Numbered from the stretch's first letter, positions 9,899 to 19,252 are shown. The stretch is DNA of 64,000 bases from Achromobacter ruhlandii (GCF_902859695.1 NZ_CADIJL010000002.1:124001-188000), one strand, 5' to 3'. Program-made: numbers and translations. Notes: generated by a model from the sequence alone, not told the origin.

Positions 9899-10092
9899 TG
9901 AAGTGGACCGATACCTACCAGATTGCCGAGGCGCTGGCGGACGCCCATCCGGACGTCGACCCCAAGACGCTGCGTTTCACGCAGTTGCGCGAATGGGTGC
10001 TGGCCTTGCCCGGTTTCAATGACGACCCGGAACGCAGCGGCGAGAAGATCCTGGAGGCCATCCAGATGGCCTGGATCGACGAGGCCGACTGA
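9898..10092 (+). CDS. iscX: Fe-S assembly protein IscX
   Basis: 64 residues, small acidic protein (family start MKWTDTYQIAEALAD; C-terminal MAWIDEAD) that binds IscS and iron and modulates cluster synthesis. Its ATG overlaps the fdx stop codon, so it is translationally coupled. It is the last gene of the operon and is followed by a strong terminator. Confidence 0.93.
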   Translation: MKWTDTYQIAEALADAHPDVDPKTLRFTQLREWVLALPGFNDDPERSGEKILEAIQMAWIDEAD

Positions 10093-10103
10093 TCCTCCAG
10101 CGA

Positions 10104-10126
10104 AACGCTCCTTCGGGAGCGTTTTT
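10104..10126 (+). terminator. Rho-independent terminator of the isc operon
   Basis: Perfect 8-bp stem AACGCTCC / GGAGCGTT with the stable TTCG tetraloop, followed by a T run. It lies 12 bp after iscX. Confidence 0.93.
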
Positions 10127-10194
10127 GCATTGGGGGCGCGGGCGGCGGGGTATCATCAAGACTCTTTCGTTGTCCTTGCCATCCGAGTCTACCG

Positions 10195-11085
10195 ATGCCC
10201 GCTGCCCAATTGCGCTTTGGCCTGGCCGCCAACCGACTGCACCATGAATCGCCCGACGCCGCCTTGTTCACCTGGCTGCGGGCCTGTTCGTCCACCATCC
10301 GCGAACTGGGCGTGCAGTTGCATACCGTGGGGCGCACCCACGATGCCATCGTGCGCGAGGGCATGCTGCAAGGCTATTCCGGCCTGATCCGCTATCCGTA
10401 TGGCCGCGAAGGCGGGTTGATGAAGCTGGTGGCGCGCGTGACCGAGGGCCGCGACGGCCAGGAGCCGTTCGATGGCGCGATCTACCTGATCGATCCGGTG
10501 GACCCGTCGTCGATCTTTCCCGAGGCGCTGGCGCTCAAGCGCCAGTGCATCACGCATGGCCGTCCCTTCATTTCAACGCTGGCCGGCGCCATCGAGTGGA
10601 TGGAGGTCGAACGCGTGCATGCGGGCCTCGCGCCGGACATGGCGGCGTCGCGGCTGTTCAACTACACCGGCCAGACGCTGGCGCTGATCGCACACGATGC
10701 GCTCAAGGACGAGATGGTGGCGTTCGCGGCCGAGCACTTCGACGTGCTGTCGCAGTTTGCGCGGCGCGTGGCGACCGGCACCACCGGTGGCCGCCTGAAC
10801 GAACTGGCGTGGTCGCGCGGCTGGCCCAAGGACACGCCGTGGGTACACCGCTACCTGAGCGGTCCGCTGGGTGGCGATGCGCAGATCGCCGAACTGGTGC
10901 TGGAGCACCAGTGCCAGCGGGTCATCTTCTTCGAGGATCCCCATGTGGCGCGCCAGCACGAGGCGGACATCCAGTTGCTGGAACGCGCGGTGCGCGTGGT
11001 GACGGAGTCGGCCACGTGCGCGACCTCGCCGTCGGTGGCGCGGCGCTGGGCCAAGGCGGTGGAGTTGCGGGCCGGACGCGGTTGA
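10195..11085 (+). CDS. Methylglyoxal synthase-like protein with two MGS-like domains
   Basis: 296 residues, about twice the 150-residue MgsA. Methylglyoxal synthase converts dihydroxyacetone phosphate to methylglyoxal and phosphate. The C-terminal half (about 160-290) keeps the family motifs: ALIAHDALK, ATGTTGG, SGPLGGDAQ (catalytic Asp about 228) and FFEDPHVARQHEAD (His and Asp of the active site). The N-terminal half (about 5-150) follows the same order in degenerate form: AANRLHHE, HTVGRTHD, YPYGREGGLM and YLIDPVDPSSIFPEA. This suggests an internal duplication with one competent and one degenerate domain. The gene is monocistronic, lying between two terminators. Enzymatic activity is inferred only. 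Confidence 0.8.
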   Translation: MPAAQLRFGLAANRLHHESPDAALFTWLRACSSTIRELGVQLHTVGRTHDAIVREGMLQGYSGLIRYPYGREGGLMKLVARVTEGRDGQEPFDGAIYLIDPVDPSSIFPEALALKRQCITHGRPFISTLAGAIEWMEVERVHAGLAPDMAASRLFNYTGQTLALIAHDALKDEMVAFAAEHFDVLSQFARRVATGTTGGRLNELAWSRGWPKDTPWVHRYLSGPLGGDAQIAELVLEHQCQRVIFFEDPHVARQHEADIQLLERAVRVVTESATCATSPSVARRWAKAVELRAGRG

Positions 11086-11105
11086 GCCGGTAGCATGCCG
11101 ACGGG

Positions 11106-11128
11106 GCGCCCTTTGGGGCGCTTTTTTT
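11106..11128 (+). terminator. Rho-independent terminator after the MGS-like gene
   Basis: Stem GCGCCC / GGGCGC with a 4-nt loop and a run of seven T. It lies 20 bp past the stop codon. Confidence 0.88.
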
Positions 11129-11233
11129 ATTGTCGTTTTCCCTGATGGGACGGAGCGCTTGGGGGCGCTGCCCGTGGGCGGTCTGTTGTAAACAGGGGAA
11201 GTCTTTCTTTTCGTAGGGAAAAGGAACCATTTC

Positions 11234-11252
11234 AATAACGAGAAACATTAAC
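11234..11252 (+). promoter_or_regulatory. Fur-like box upstream of TonB receptor
   Basis: AATAACGAGAAACATTAAC agrees with the classical 19-bp Fur box GATAATGATAATCATTATC at 14 of 19 positions by hand alignment. It lies 39 bp before the receptor start in a locally AT-rich stretch. Iron repression of the receptor is an inference. Confidence 0.55.
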
Positions 11253-11290
11253 ATCTGGCTCTTCGAAATTCATCAAGGGGAGCCACGTCG

Positions 11291-13408
11291 ATGTTTGATC
11301 CTGCCATGTCCCGCCGCGCCAGCCTGGCGGCGGCGTTGAGCCTGCTGCCGGCCGCGCTGGCGGCGCAGTCCGCGCCCGTCGAACCGACCACGTTGCCGTC
11401 GGTCAAGGTGGAAGGCAGCGCCGAGACGGCGACCAGCCCGGTGCTGGGCTACGCGGCCACGCGTTCGGCCACGGCCACCAAGACGGATACGCCGCTGAAC
11501 GAGACGGCGCAGTCGATCACCGTGGTGCCGCGCGACCAGATCGTGGACCAGGGCGCCACCAGCCTGCAGGAGGCGCTCGGCTATGCGGCGGGGGTACGTT
11601 CCGATGCGTATGGGCTGGATTCGCGCAGTGACAGCGTGCGGGTGCGAGGGACCGACGTCGACGTCTATCTGGACGGCATGCGCCAGGCGTTCGATTATTA
11701 CACCAGCACGACCCGCCCCGATCCGTACATGCTGGAACGCATCGAGGTGCTGCGCGGGCCGGCGGCCATGACGTATGGCCAGGGCAGCACCGGCGGCCTG
11801 ATCAACATGGTCAGCAAGCGCCCGTTGGCCGAGGCGCAGCGCGAGGTCGGCGTGCAGGTGGGCAACCATGGGCGCAAGCAGGCGCAGATCGACCTGACGG
11901 GGCCCGTCACCGAGGATGGCCAATGGCTGTACCGCCTGGTGGCGTTGCAGCGCGATGCTGATACCCAGGTGCACCATGTGCCGGACGACCGCACGCTGGT
12001 GGCGCCGTCGCTGACCTGGCGACCGAGCGCGGCGACGTCGTTGACGCTGCAGGCGCTGTACCAGAAGGATAAGTCGGGTTCGACCGCGCAGTTCATGCCG
12101 TGGTCGGGCATGCGCACGCCGAATCCGAACGGCATGATTCCGACCTATCGCTTCATCGGCGAACCGGACCACGACCGCTACGATTCCGAGCGCCGCAGCT
12201 TCGGCTGGCTGTTCGAGCACCAGTTCAACGACAAGTGGTCGTTCACCCAGGGGTTCCGCCACGCCAACAACAAGGTGACGTACTTCACGCACTACGCGGA
12301 TGCATTCTCGGTGCCCGGCGGCTGGGCGGATGATCCGATCAACCAGCGCATCATCGGCCGCTATGCCGATGACACCATCACCAAGGTGCGCATGGACACG
12401 CTGGACCAGCACCTGACGGGCGAGGTGAGCACCGGCGCGGTGACGCACAAGCTGCTGCTGGGGCTGGACTGGTCGCGCTATCGCCGAGACCGCGAGAGCG
12501 GCAGCGGCAAGGATACGATCGACGCCTATGATCCGGTGTATGGCAATGGCTATATCCCCGAGCTGACCGGTGAGCCAAGGTTCAACCAGCGCCAGACGGG
12601 CATCTACCTGCAGGACCAGATGAAGATCGGTCAGCACTGGATCGTGACGGCGGGCCTGCGGCATGACCGCGCGCGCAGCCAGCTTGAGGGTGGCGAGGCG
12701 GACAAGGCTCAGGCCACCACCAAGCGCTTCGGCCTGATGTATGCCGCCAGCAATGGCTGGTCGCCGTACATCAGCTACAGCGAGTCATTCACGCCGGTGG
12801 CCGGCACTACGCGCAACACGCCCGACGGCGCGGTGCCCGAGCTGTACAAGCCGCTGCGCGGCAAGCAGTGGGAGGCGGGCGTCAAGTACCAGTCCGCCGA
12901 CGGCGGCCACCTGGCCACGGCGTCGGTTTACGACCTGCGCGAGAAAAACCGCCTGGTGCCGGATCCGACGGCGGCGTTGAACAACGTGCAGACCGGCAAG
13001 ACGCGCACGCGCGGCCTGGAGCTGGAATGGCGCGGCCAGGTGACGTCGTCGTTCGACGTGATCGCACACTACAACTACATCGACCTGGATCCGAAGCTGG
13101 AGGGCATTCCGCGCCACCAGGCCGCGGCGTGGGGGCGTTACCGTTTCGCGCTCGACAACCTGGACGGACGCTTCACGGTGGGCGCGGGCACGCGCTGGAT
13201 GGCGTCGTTCCGCGATGGCGACGGGCCCAAGCTGGCGCCGGCGTGGCTGGTGGACGCCATGATGGCGTACGAGACCACCCACTGGCGCTACGCCTTGAAC
13301 GTCAACAACCTGACCGACAAGACCTATCTGGCGACGTGCCTGTCGCGGGGCGATTGCTGGTACGGCGCGCGCCGCAGCGCGGTCGCCAGCGTCACCTACA
13401 AGTTCTGA
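11291..13408 (+). CDS. TonB-dependent siderophore receptor (FhuA/FpvA-like)
   Basis: 705 residues, outer-membrane beta-barrel with plug. A signal peptide is visible (MSRRASLAAALSLLPAALAAQ). The plug domain carries ETAQSITVVPRDQI, LQEALGYAAGV, VRVRGTDVDVYLDGMR and LERIEVLRGPAAMTYGQG, the arrangement of hydroxamate/pyoverdine-type receptors. The barrel ends in a terminal Phe (VASVTYKF), as outer-membrane proteins do. There is no N-terminal STN signalling domain, so it should not drive a sigma/anti-sigma cascade. GGGGAG lies just upstream of the start, and a Fur-like box precedes it. The siderophore cannot be named from sequence alone. The gene converges with the next one, 9 bp away. Confidence 0.88.
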   Translation: MFDPAMSRRASLAAALSLLPAALAAQSAPVEPTTLPSVKVEGSAETATSPVLGYAATRSATATKTDTPLNETAQSITVVPRDQIVDQGATSLQEALGYAAGVRSDAYGLDSRSDSVRVRGTDVDVYLDGMRQAFDYYTSTTRPDPYMLERIEVLRGPAAMTYGQGSTGGLINMVSKRPLAEAQREVGVQVGNHGRKQAQIDLTGPVTEDGQWLYRLVALQRDADTQVHHVPDDRTLVAPSLTWRPSAATSLTLQALYQKDKSGSTAQFMPWSGMRTPNPNGMIPTYRFIGEPDHDRYDSERRSFGWLFEHQFNDKWSFTQGFRHANNKVTYFTHYADAFSVPGGWADDPINQRIIGRYADDTITKVRMDTLDQHLTGEVSTGAVTHKLLLGLDWSRYRRDRESGSGKDTIDAYDPVYGNGYIPELTGEPRFNQRQTGIYLQDQMKIGQHWIVTAGLRHDRARSQLEGGEADKAQATTKRFGLMYAASNGWSPYISYSESFTPVAGTTRNTPDGAVPELYKPLRGKQWEAGVKYQSADGGHLATASVYDLREKNRLVPDPTAALNNVQTGKTRTRGLELEWRGQVTSSFDVIAHYNYIDLDPKLEGIPRHQAAAWGRYRFALDNLDGRFTVGAGTRWMASFRDGDGPKLAPAWLVDAMMAYETTHWRYALNVNNLTDKTYLATCLSRGDCWYGARRSAVASVTYKF

Positions 13409-13417
13409 CGCGGGGCG

Positions 13418-14221
13418 TCAGCGGCCCTGGAAGCGCGGCGCGCGTTTTTCACGGAAGGCGCGCACGCCTTCGGCGAAATCCTCGCGCCGCGCGGTTTCCA
13501 GGAAGCAGGCGGTTTCTTCGGCCAGCTGCGTTTCCAGCGGGGCGTGCGCGGCGTTGCGCAGCAGGTGTTTGGCGCCGGCGATGCCGTGCGGCGCGTGGCT
13601 GGCGAGCTGACTGGCATAGGCCTGCGCCTGTTGCGCGAGCAGGCCGGCGTCGGCGACGCGGTTGAGCAGGCCCCAGCCCAATGCATCGGCGGCGCTGAAG
13701 GCGTCGTGGCGCAGCAGCAGGTCGAGCGCGCGGCGCGGGCCGAGCAGGCGGTTCAGGCCATGCGTCATGCCGGCATCGGGCGTGGCGCCGAGCTTCAGGT
13801 AGGCCGTCATGAAGCGCGTGTCGGCCTCGGCGATGGCCAGGTCGCAGGCCAGCACCAGCGACAGGCCGGCGCCGGCCGCGACGCCGTGTATCTGCGCCAG
13901 CCACAGCTTGTCCATGCGCGCGACGTGCGCGACGAAATCGTTGAGGGGCGTGAACAGGTCGAGCAGCTTGCCGCGCACCGCGTTGACGTCGCCTTCGAAC
14001 AGCGTGATATCGCCGCCGGCGCAGAAGGCCTTGCCGGCGCCGCGCAGCAGCACGACACGGATGTCGGCGCGCGTTTCGAGCCATTGGGCGGCGCGTTGCA
14101 GATCCAGCGCCATGGCGACGTCGATGGCGTTGAGCGTGGCGGGCTGGTTCAGCGTCAGCGTGGCGATGCCGTCGCCGGCTTCCAGCAGCAGGGTGGGAAA
14201 GACGGGCAGGGGTGGGTTCAT
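13418..14221 (-). CDS. Enoyl-CoA hydratase/isomerase family protein (PaaG-like)
   Basis: 267 residues with the crotonase fold: oxyanion-hole segments [13 protein letters not shown] and [20 protein letters not shown]. At the second catalytic position it has [18 protein letters not shown], that is PDxG with Asp, as in PaaG-type isomerases, rather than the hydratase Glu. At the first position (TLFEGD) no clear catalytic Glu is evident. It is therefore more likely an isomerase or hydratase-like enzyme acting on acyl-CoA than a classical hydratase. It is divergent from the liv/CoA-ligase/thiolase operon, which fits a shared acyl-CoA degradation route. Confidence 0.8.
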   Translation of the reverse strand: MNPPLPVFPTLLLEAGDGIATLTLNQPATLNAIDVAMALDLQRAAQWLETRADIRVVLLRGAGKAFCAGGDITLFEGDVNAVRGKLLDLFTPLNDFVAHVARMDKLWLAQIHGVAAGAGLSLVLACDLAIAEADTRFMTAYLKLGATPDAGMTHGLNRLLGPRRALDLLLRHDAFSAADALGWGLLNRVADAGLLAQQAQAYASQLASHAPHGIAGAKHLLRNAAHAPLETQLAEETACFLETARREDFAEGVRAFREKRAPRFQGR

Positions 14222-14287
14222 GGCTTGTCTCCGTTATCGGGTAAATACCAACTTTCGATCCAAAAACCACGATGCTATGGTCGGAAC

Positions 14288-14358
14288 CAAGCGCTTGCTC
14301 GGTTGCCGTCCGCCACGCAAGCGTAACGCATAGAACGATTTTCCGGCGCTGTACAGCG
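14288..14358. promoter_or_regulatory. Palindromes in the divergent promoter region of the acid-uptake operon
   Basis: The 234-bp gap between the divergent genes holds two perfect palindromes: CAAGCGCTTG (14288-14297) and CGCTGTACAGCG (14347-14358). The TetR-family gene at the end of the operon could bind here; TetR operators are usually palindromes of this kind, though often longer. This is a candidate operator region only. Confidence 0.35.
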
Positions 14359-14455
14359 TAGGTAAAGACAGGTTCGCCGCATCGCCTGCCTCGGGGCTAC
14401 GCTGATTCACCGCCAATAGAAAAACAGCTTCGCGATCAACAGCGAGGAGACAAAG

Positions 14456-15277
14456 GTGGATCAATCCGATAGCCCTCCCTTGCTGGAGGTGGATGGGGTC
14501 ACGTTGGCGTTCGGCGGGGTCAAGGCGCTCACGGGCGTGGGCTTTCGCGTCGCGCCGGGATCCATCACCACGGTCATCGGCCCCAATGGCGCGGGCAAGA
14601 CCTCGTTGTTCAACACCATCTCGGGTTTCTACCGGCCTGCCGCGGGCACCATCCGCTTCCTGGGCCGCGACATCACGCGCGTGGCGGCGCCCGAGCGCGC
14701 CCGCCTGGGGCTGGCGCGCAGCTTCCAGAACATCGCGCTGTTCCGCGGCATGACGGTGCTGGACAACATCAAGCTGGGGCGCCACGCCCACCTGCGCACC
14801 AATGTGCTCGATGCGCTGCTGTACCTGGGCCGGGCGCGGCGCGAGGAGATGGCGCTGCGCGCCGATATCGAAGAACGCATCATCGACTTCCTGGAGATCG
14901 ACCACATCCGCCATGCGCCGGTGGCGGCGCTGTCGTACGGGCTGCGCAAGCGGGTGGAGCTGGCGCGGGCGCTGGCGATGCAGCCCAAGGTGCTGATGCT
15001 GGACGAGCCGGTGGCGGGCATGAACCGCGAGGAGACCGACGACATGGCGCGCTTCATCCTCGATGCGCGCGCCGAGTGGGGCGTGACGGTGCTGATGGTG
15101 GAGCACGACATGGGCATGGTGATGGACCTGTCGGACCACGTGGTGGTGCTGAACTTCGGCCAGGTGATCGCCGATGGCACGCCGGCGGCGGTGCAGGCCG
15201 ATCCCGAGGTCATCAAGGCCTATCTGGGCGCGGGCGACGTCGGCGACCTGCGCCGGCGGCTGCGCGAGGCGGCCTGA
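14456..15277 (+). CDS. livG: Branched-chain-type ABC transporter ATP-binding protein LivG
   Basis: 273 residues from a GTG start preceded by GAGGAG. ATPase of the high-affinity branched-chain amino acid (HAAT) class of importers. Walker A GPNGAGKT (about residues 42-49), Q-loop ARSFQNIALF, signature LSYGLRKRVELARAL (LSYG, the LivG variant of LSGGQ), Walker B VLMLDEPVAGMN, switch His in MVEHDMGMVMD. It overlaps livH by one base (TGATG). HAAT systems carry amino acids, but also aromatic acids, amides and fatty-acid-like substrates; the CoA ligase and thiolase downstream suggest an organic acid here. Confidence 0.9.
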   Translation: MDQSDSPPLLEVDGVTLAFGGVKALTGVGFRVAPGSITTVIGPNGAGKTSLFNTISGFYRPAAGTIRFLGRDITRVAAPERARLGLARSFQNIALFRGMTVLDNIKLGRHAHLRTNVLDALLYLGRARREEMALRADIEERIIDFLEIDHIRHAPVAALSYGLRKRVELARALAMQPKVLMLDEPVAGMNREETDDMARFILDARAEWGVTVLMVEHDMGMVMDLSDHVVVLNFGQVIADGTPAAVQADPEVIKAYLGAGDVGDLRRRLREAA

Positions 15278-16155
15278 TGGACGGCCTGTTCTTCCTGGAG
15301 GTGACGCTGGCGGGGCTGGGCAGCGGCGGCCTGTACGCGCTGGCGGCGCTGGCGTTCGTGATCGTCTACAAGGCGACGCGGGTGGTGAACATCGCCATCG
15401 GCGAATTCCTGATGATGGGCGCCTACGTGTTCTATGCGTTTGCCGCCGGCATGGCCTGGCCGGTGTGGGCGGCGATCGCAGGGGCGGTGGCGCTGTCGGC
15501 CGCGCTGGGCGCGCTGGTGGAACGTTTGACGATCCGGCCGATGCTGGGCGAGTCGCCGATCTCGGTGTTCATGATCACCGTGGGACTGGCGTCGATCCTG
15601 GTGGGCGTGGTGGAACTGATCTGGACCGCGGACCAGCGCCGCCTGCCGGAGTTCATGCCGCGCGCGCCGGTGATGGTGGGCGAGGCGTTTGTCGCGCCCA
15701 AGGTGTTCTACGGCTTCTGGGTGGCGCTGGCGCTGGTGCTGCTGGTGCTGGCGGTGTTCCGCTACTGGCGCGGCGGGGTGGCCTTGCGCGCCACCGCGTC
15801 GGACCAGGGGGCGGCGTATGCGATGGGCATCAACGTGCCGCGGGTGTTTTCGCTGTCGTGGGCGGCGGCGGGCGCGATCGCGGCGGTGTCGGGGGTGATC
15901 GTGGGGGCGATCGGCGGCATCTCGTCGTCGATGGGCGTGTTCGGTCTGTCGGTGCTGGTGGTGGTGATCGTGGGCGGGCTGGACAGCGTGGCGGGGGCCT
16001 TGGTGGGAGGCATTTTCATCGGGCTGCTGGAGGCCTGGGCCGGCGCCTACCTGGGCGGCGAATACAAACTGCTGGCGACCTTCGTGGTGCTGGTGGCGGT
16101 GCTGATGATGCGGCCCTACGGGCTGTTCGGCACGCGCGAAATCGAGAGGCTGTAG
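15277..16155 (+). CDS. livH: Branched-chain-type ABC transporter permease LivH
   Basis: 292 residues, very hydrophobic, about eight membrane segments. Family marks: GLGSGGLYALAALAFVIVYKATRVVNIAIGEF at the N terminus, the cytoplasmic EAA-like loop GGVALRATASDQGAAYAMGIN (coupling helix), and GGLDSVAGALVGGIFIGLLE near the C terminus. Start ATG overlaps the livG stop. Confidence 0.9.
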   Translation: MDGLFFLEVTLAGLGSGGLYALAALAFVIVYKATRVVNIAIGEFLMMGAYVFYAFAAGMAWPVWAAIAGAVALSAALGALVERLTIRPMLGESPISVFMITVGLASILVGVVELIWTADQRRLPEFMPRAPVMVGEAFVAPKVFYGFWVALALVLLVLAVFRYWRGGVALRATASDQGAAYAMGINVPRVFSLSWAAAGAIAAVSGVIVGAIGGISSSMGVFGLSVLVVVIVGGLDSVAGALVGGIFIGLLEAWAGAYLGGEYKLLATFVVLVAVLMMRPYGLFGTREIERL

Positions 16156-16157
16156 CC

Positions 16158-17195
16158 ATGCGCATCGCGACCGCGAAAGAGACCTACCGGGCCGACGAGG
16201 CGCTGTTCGACACCAGCACCCAACGGCTGTGGCTCGCGCTGCTGGCGGCGTCGCTGGCGCTGTTCCCGTTCGTGGCCGACGCCTACTGGCTGTACCTGGC
16301 GTGCCTGGTGGCGATCAACGTGGCCAGCGCCACGGGGTTGAACATCCTGACCGGCTACACCGGGCTGGTGAGCCTGGGGCAGGCCGCCTTCATGGGGCTG
16401 GGCGCGTACACGGTGGCGGTGATGGAACTGCGGCTGGGCACGCCGGTGCTGCTGAATCTGCTGGGCGCCGGCGTGGTGGCGATGCTGGGCGGGCTGCTGG
16501 TGGGGATTCCGTCGCTGCGGGTCAAGGGGCTGTACCTGGCGATCTCGACCATCGCGGCGTCTTTCATCGCGCACTTCGTGTTCGCGAATTGGGCCTTCAC
16601 CGGCGGCACGGGCGGGTTGCAGGTGCCGCCGGCGCGGCTGCTGGGGATCGATCTGGACACGTCGTTCAAGATCTATTGGCTGATCGTGCCCTTGACGGCA
16701 CTGATGGTGCTGGGCGCGGCCAACCTGTTCCGCACGCGCATCGGCCGCGCGTTCATCGCGATCCGTGACCGCGACATTTCCGCCGAGGTGCTGGGCATCC
16801 ACCTGCTGCGCTACAAGCTGCTGTCGTTCGGGCTGTCGTCGTTCTACGCGGGCGTGGCGGGCGGGCTGTGGGCGTATTTCTTCCGCGTGGTCACGCCGGA
16901 GAGCTTTCCGCTGATCATGTCGATCTTCTTCCTGGCGGCCATCATCGTGGGCGGCATGGGGTCGATCCTGGGATCGATCCTGGGCGCCGTGTTCATGACC
17001 ATGGTGCCCGAACTGCTCAAGCTGGTGGTGGGCTGGCTGCCGGTGGGGGGCGATGCCCTGCGGCTGATATCGCCGGTGCGCACCATTGTGTTCGGCCTGC
17101 TCATCGTGGGCTTTCTGATCTTCGAGCCGCACGGGCTCGCGGAAATCTGGCGCCGCGTGCGCCGCTACTTCCATCTGTGGCCATTCCGCACCTAG
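16158..17195 (+). CDS. livM: Branched-chain-type ABC transporter permease LivM
   Basis: 345 residues with a short charged N terminus followed by about nine membrane segments. Marks of the family: GLNILTGYTGLVSLGQAAFMGLGAY, the coupling loop RTRIGRAFIAIRDRDISAEVLGI, and the late segment IVGGMGSILGSILGA. It begins 2 bp after livH. With LivH it forms the transmembrane channel of the importer. Confidence 0.9.
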   Translation: MRIATAKETYRADEALFDTSTQRLWLALLAASLALFPFVADAYWLYLACLVAINVASATGLNILTGYTGLVSLGQAAFMGLGAYTVAVMELRLGTPVLLNLLGAGVVAMLGGLLVGIPSLRVKGLYLAISTIAASFIAHFVFANWAFTGGTGGLQVPPARLLGIDLDTSFKIYWLIVPLTALMVLGAANLFRTRIGRAFIAIRDRDISAEVLGIHLLRYKLLSFGLSSFYAGVAGGLWAYFFRVVTPESFPLIMSIFFLAAIIVGGMGSILGSILGAVFMTMVPELLKLVVGWLPVGGDALRLISPVRTIVFGLLIVGFLIFEPHGLAEIWRRVRRYFHLWPFRT

Positions 17196-17236
17196 ACGGC
17201 GGCCGCGTATTCCCAAGAGAACCAGGAGACGAAACC

Positions 17237-18417
17237 ATGAAGCGCATCCGGATAGGCAGCGGTTTATCGAAGTTGCTGGCGGCCTTGGGCGTGGCGTTGG
17301 CGTTGGCCGCGGCGCCGGCGGCCCAGGCCGAGGAGGACCTGGTGCTGGGCGGCTCGATCCCGCTGAGCGGCGTGTTCGCGTTCGCCGGGCAGGGCATCCA
17401 TGCCGGCATCACCGACTACGTCAAGATCGTCAACGACCAGGGCGGCGTCAAGGGCCGCAAGCTGCGCTACGTGCCGGAGGACACCGCCTACAAGGTGGAT
17501 GCTTCGGTGGCGGCCTTCAAGAAGATCACCAGCCAGAACAAGGTCAATTTCTACTATGGCGATTCGACCGGGTTCTCCAAGACCATCAATGCCGAGCTGA
17601 ACCGTTCGGGCAACATCCTGATGACGGGCGCGTCGTTCGCGACCGAGCTGAATGACCCGGCCAAGTATCCGGCGCAGTTCATGCTGGGGCCGGACTACAC
17701 GGAGATGTTCGGCATCCTGCTGCGCTCATCGCCAAGGAGAAGCCGGGCGCCAAGGTGGCGTTCGTGTATTCGGACACGGAGTTCGGGCGCGACCCGATCG
17801 CCAGTTCGCGCGCGGTGGCGCAGAAGCTGGGGCTGACGGTGGCCACCGAGATCATGACGCCGCCGGGCAGCGTCGACGTGTCGACCGAGGTCATCAAGCT
17901 GCGCCGCGCCGATCCGGACTTCACCATTTTCCACGGCTACGTGCTGGCGCCGATTCCCGAGTTCGTCGGGCAGGGCAAGCGCATGGGCCTGAAGACGCGC
18001 TACATGGGCACGTTCTGGACCATGGATAACTCCACCGTGATGCAGATGGGCGAGGATGCCGAGGGCTTCATGGGCGTGATGCCGTACCGCTATTACTACG
18101 ACGAGACGGCCGATGCGCCGATGCTCAAGAAGATCCGCGAGCTGCGGCCGCAATACCAGAGCACCGGCTACATGCAGGGCTTCCTGGCGGCGATGCTGTT
18201 CACCGAGGTGGCCAAGCGCACGCTGGATGCGGGCAAGGAGCTGACCAGCGCCAACATGAAGACGGCGCTGGAGGGCATCAAGGACTTCGACACCGGCGGA
18301 CTGATCGGCGTGCCGATCAGCATCAAGGGCAATTCGATTCCGGTGGGCCGGATCTACCGCGCCGATACCAAGCAGAAGCAGATGGTGCCGGCATCCGACT
18401 GGATCGTGCTGCAGTGA
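17237..18417 (+). pseudogene. Liv-type periplasmic substrate-binding protein, single-base frameshift
   Basis: The reading frame opens with a clear signal peptide (MKRIRIGSGLSKLLAALGVA...AQAEE) and a Peripla_BP_6 domain (LVLGGSIPLSGVFAFAGQGI) up to FGILLR near 17725. It then shifts. The rest continues in another frame as IAKEKPGAKVAFVYSDTEFG and runs to the TGA at 18417 (ASDWIVLQ). One missing base at about 17726-17727 (CTGCGCTC-ATCGCC; a codon such as TAC or TTC would restore it) explains the break. The joined product would be about 393 residues, normal for the family, and no other damage is visible. It is either a recent mutation that inactivates the importer or a sequencing/assembly error. 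The gene sits between livM and livF in the right place for the binding protein. Confidence 0.85.
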
Positions 18418-18424
18418 GGCGCCC

Positions 18425-19252
18425 GTGAATCCCGGACACGCCGCGTCGCCATCCACGGTGCTGGACATCAACAACATCGAGGTGGTCTACAACAAGGCGG
18501 TGCAGGTGCTGCGCGGCCTGTCGCTGTCGGTGCCGGCCGGCGCCATCGTGGCCCTGCTGGGCAGCAACGGCGCCGGCAAGTCGACCACGTTGAAGGCGGT
18601 GTCGCGCCTGCTCGACCTGGAGGACGGCGAGCTGGCGCGCGGGCGCATCCTGTTCGACGGCGGCGACACCGCCGGCGCGCGGCCGCAGAACCTGGTGCGC
18701 GCCGGGCTGGCGCATGTGATGGAAGGGCGCCGCGTGTTCGAGGATCTGTCGGTCGAGGAAAACCTGGTGGCGGCGACCTACGCGCTGAGCGGCAGGCCTG
18801 GCGCCAAGGCCGACTTCGATCTGGTGTATGGCTATTTCCCGCGCCTGTACGAGCGACGCCGGGGACTGGCGGGCTATCTGTCGGGCGGCGAACAGCAGAT
18901 GCTGGCGATCGGGCGGGCGCTGATCGCGCAGCCCAAGCTGATGCTGCTGGACGAGCCGTCGCTGGGCTTGTCGCCGATGCTGGTGGAAACCATTTTTTCC
19001 ATCATCGCCCGCATCAATCGCGAGCAGGGGGTGTCGATGTTGCTGGTGGAACAGAACGCGTCCGTGGCGCTGGCGGTGGCGCACTACGGCTACATCATGG
19101 AGACGGGCAAGGTGGTGATCGACGGCACGGCCGAGAAGCTCGCGGCCGATCCCGACGTGCGCGAGTTCTACCTGGGCGTGGGCGGCGCGGGCGAGGCGCG
19201 CGGCTTTCGCGACATCAAGCACTACAAGCGCCGCAAGCGCTGGCTGTCATGA
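18425..19252 (+). CDS. livF: Branched-chain-type ABC transporter ATP-binding protein LivF
   Basis: 275 residues from a GTG start. Walker A GSNGAGKS, Q-loop region AHVMEGRRVFEDLSVEENL (the LivF hallmark), signature YLSGGEQQMLAIGRAL, Walker B LMLLDEPSLGLSP and switch region LLVEQNASVALAVAH (the LivF VEQN form in place of His). A basic C-terminal tail ([10 protein letters not shown]) extends beyond the usual LivF end. Overlaps the CoA-ligase gene by 4 bp (ATGA). Confidence 0.9.
   Translation: MNPGHAASPSTVLDINNIEVVYNKAVQVLRGLSLSVPAGAIVALLGSNGAGKSTTLKAVSRLLDLEDGELARGRILFDGGDTAGARPQNLVRAGLAHVMEGRRVFEDLSVEENLVAATYALSGRPGAKADFDLVYGYFPRLYERRRGLAGYLSGGEQQMLAIGRALIAQPKLMLLDEPSLGLSPMLVETIFSIIARINREQGVSMLLVEQNASVALAVAHYGYIMETGKVVIDGTAEKLAADPDVREFYLGVGGAGEARGFRDIKHYKRRKRWLS

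Noticed and set aside
17715-17740. Programmed frameshift in the Liv binding protein
   Set aside because: No slippery sequence, SD-like element or downstream hairpin is visible, and this family has no known programmed shift. A simple deletion or sequencing error is more likely.
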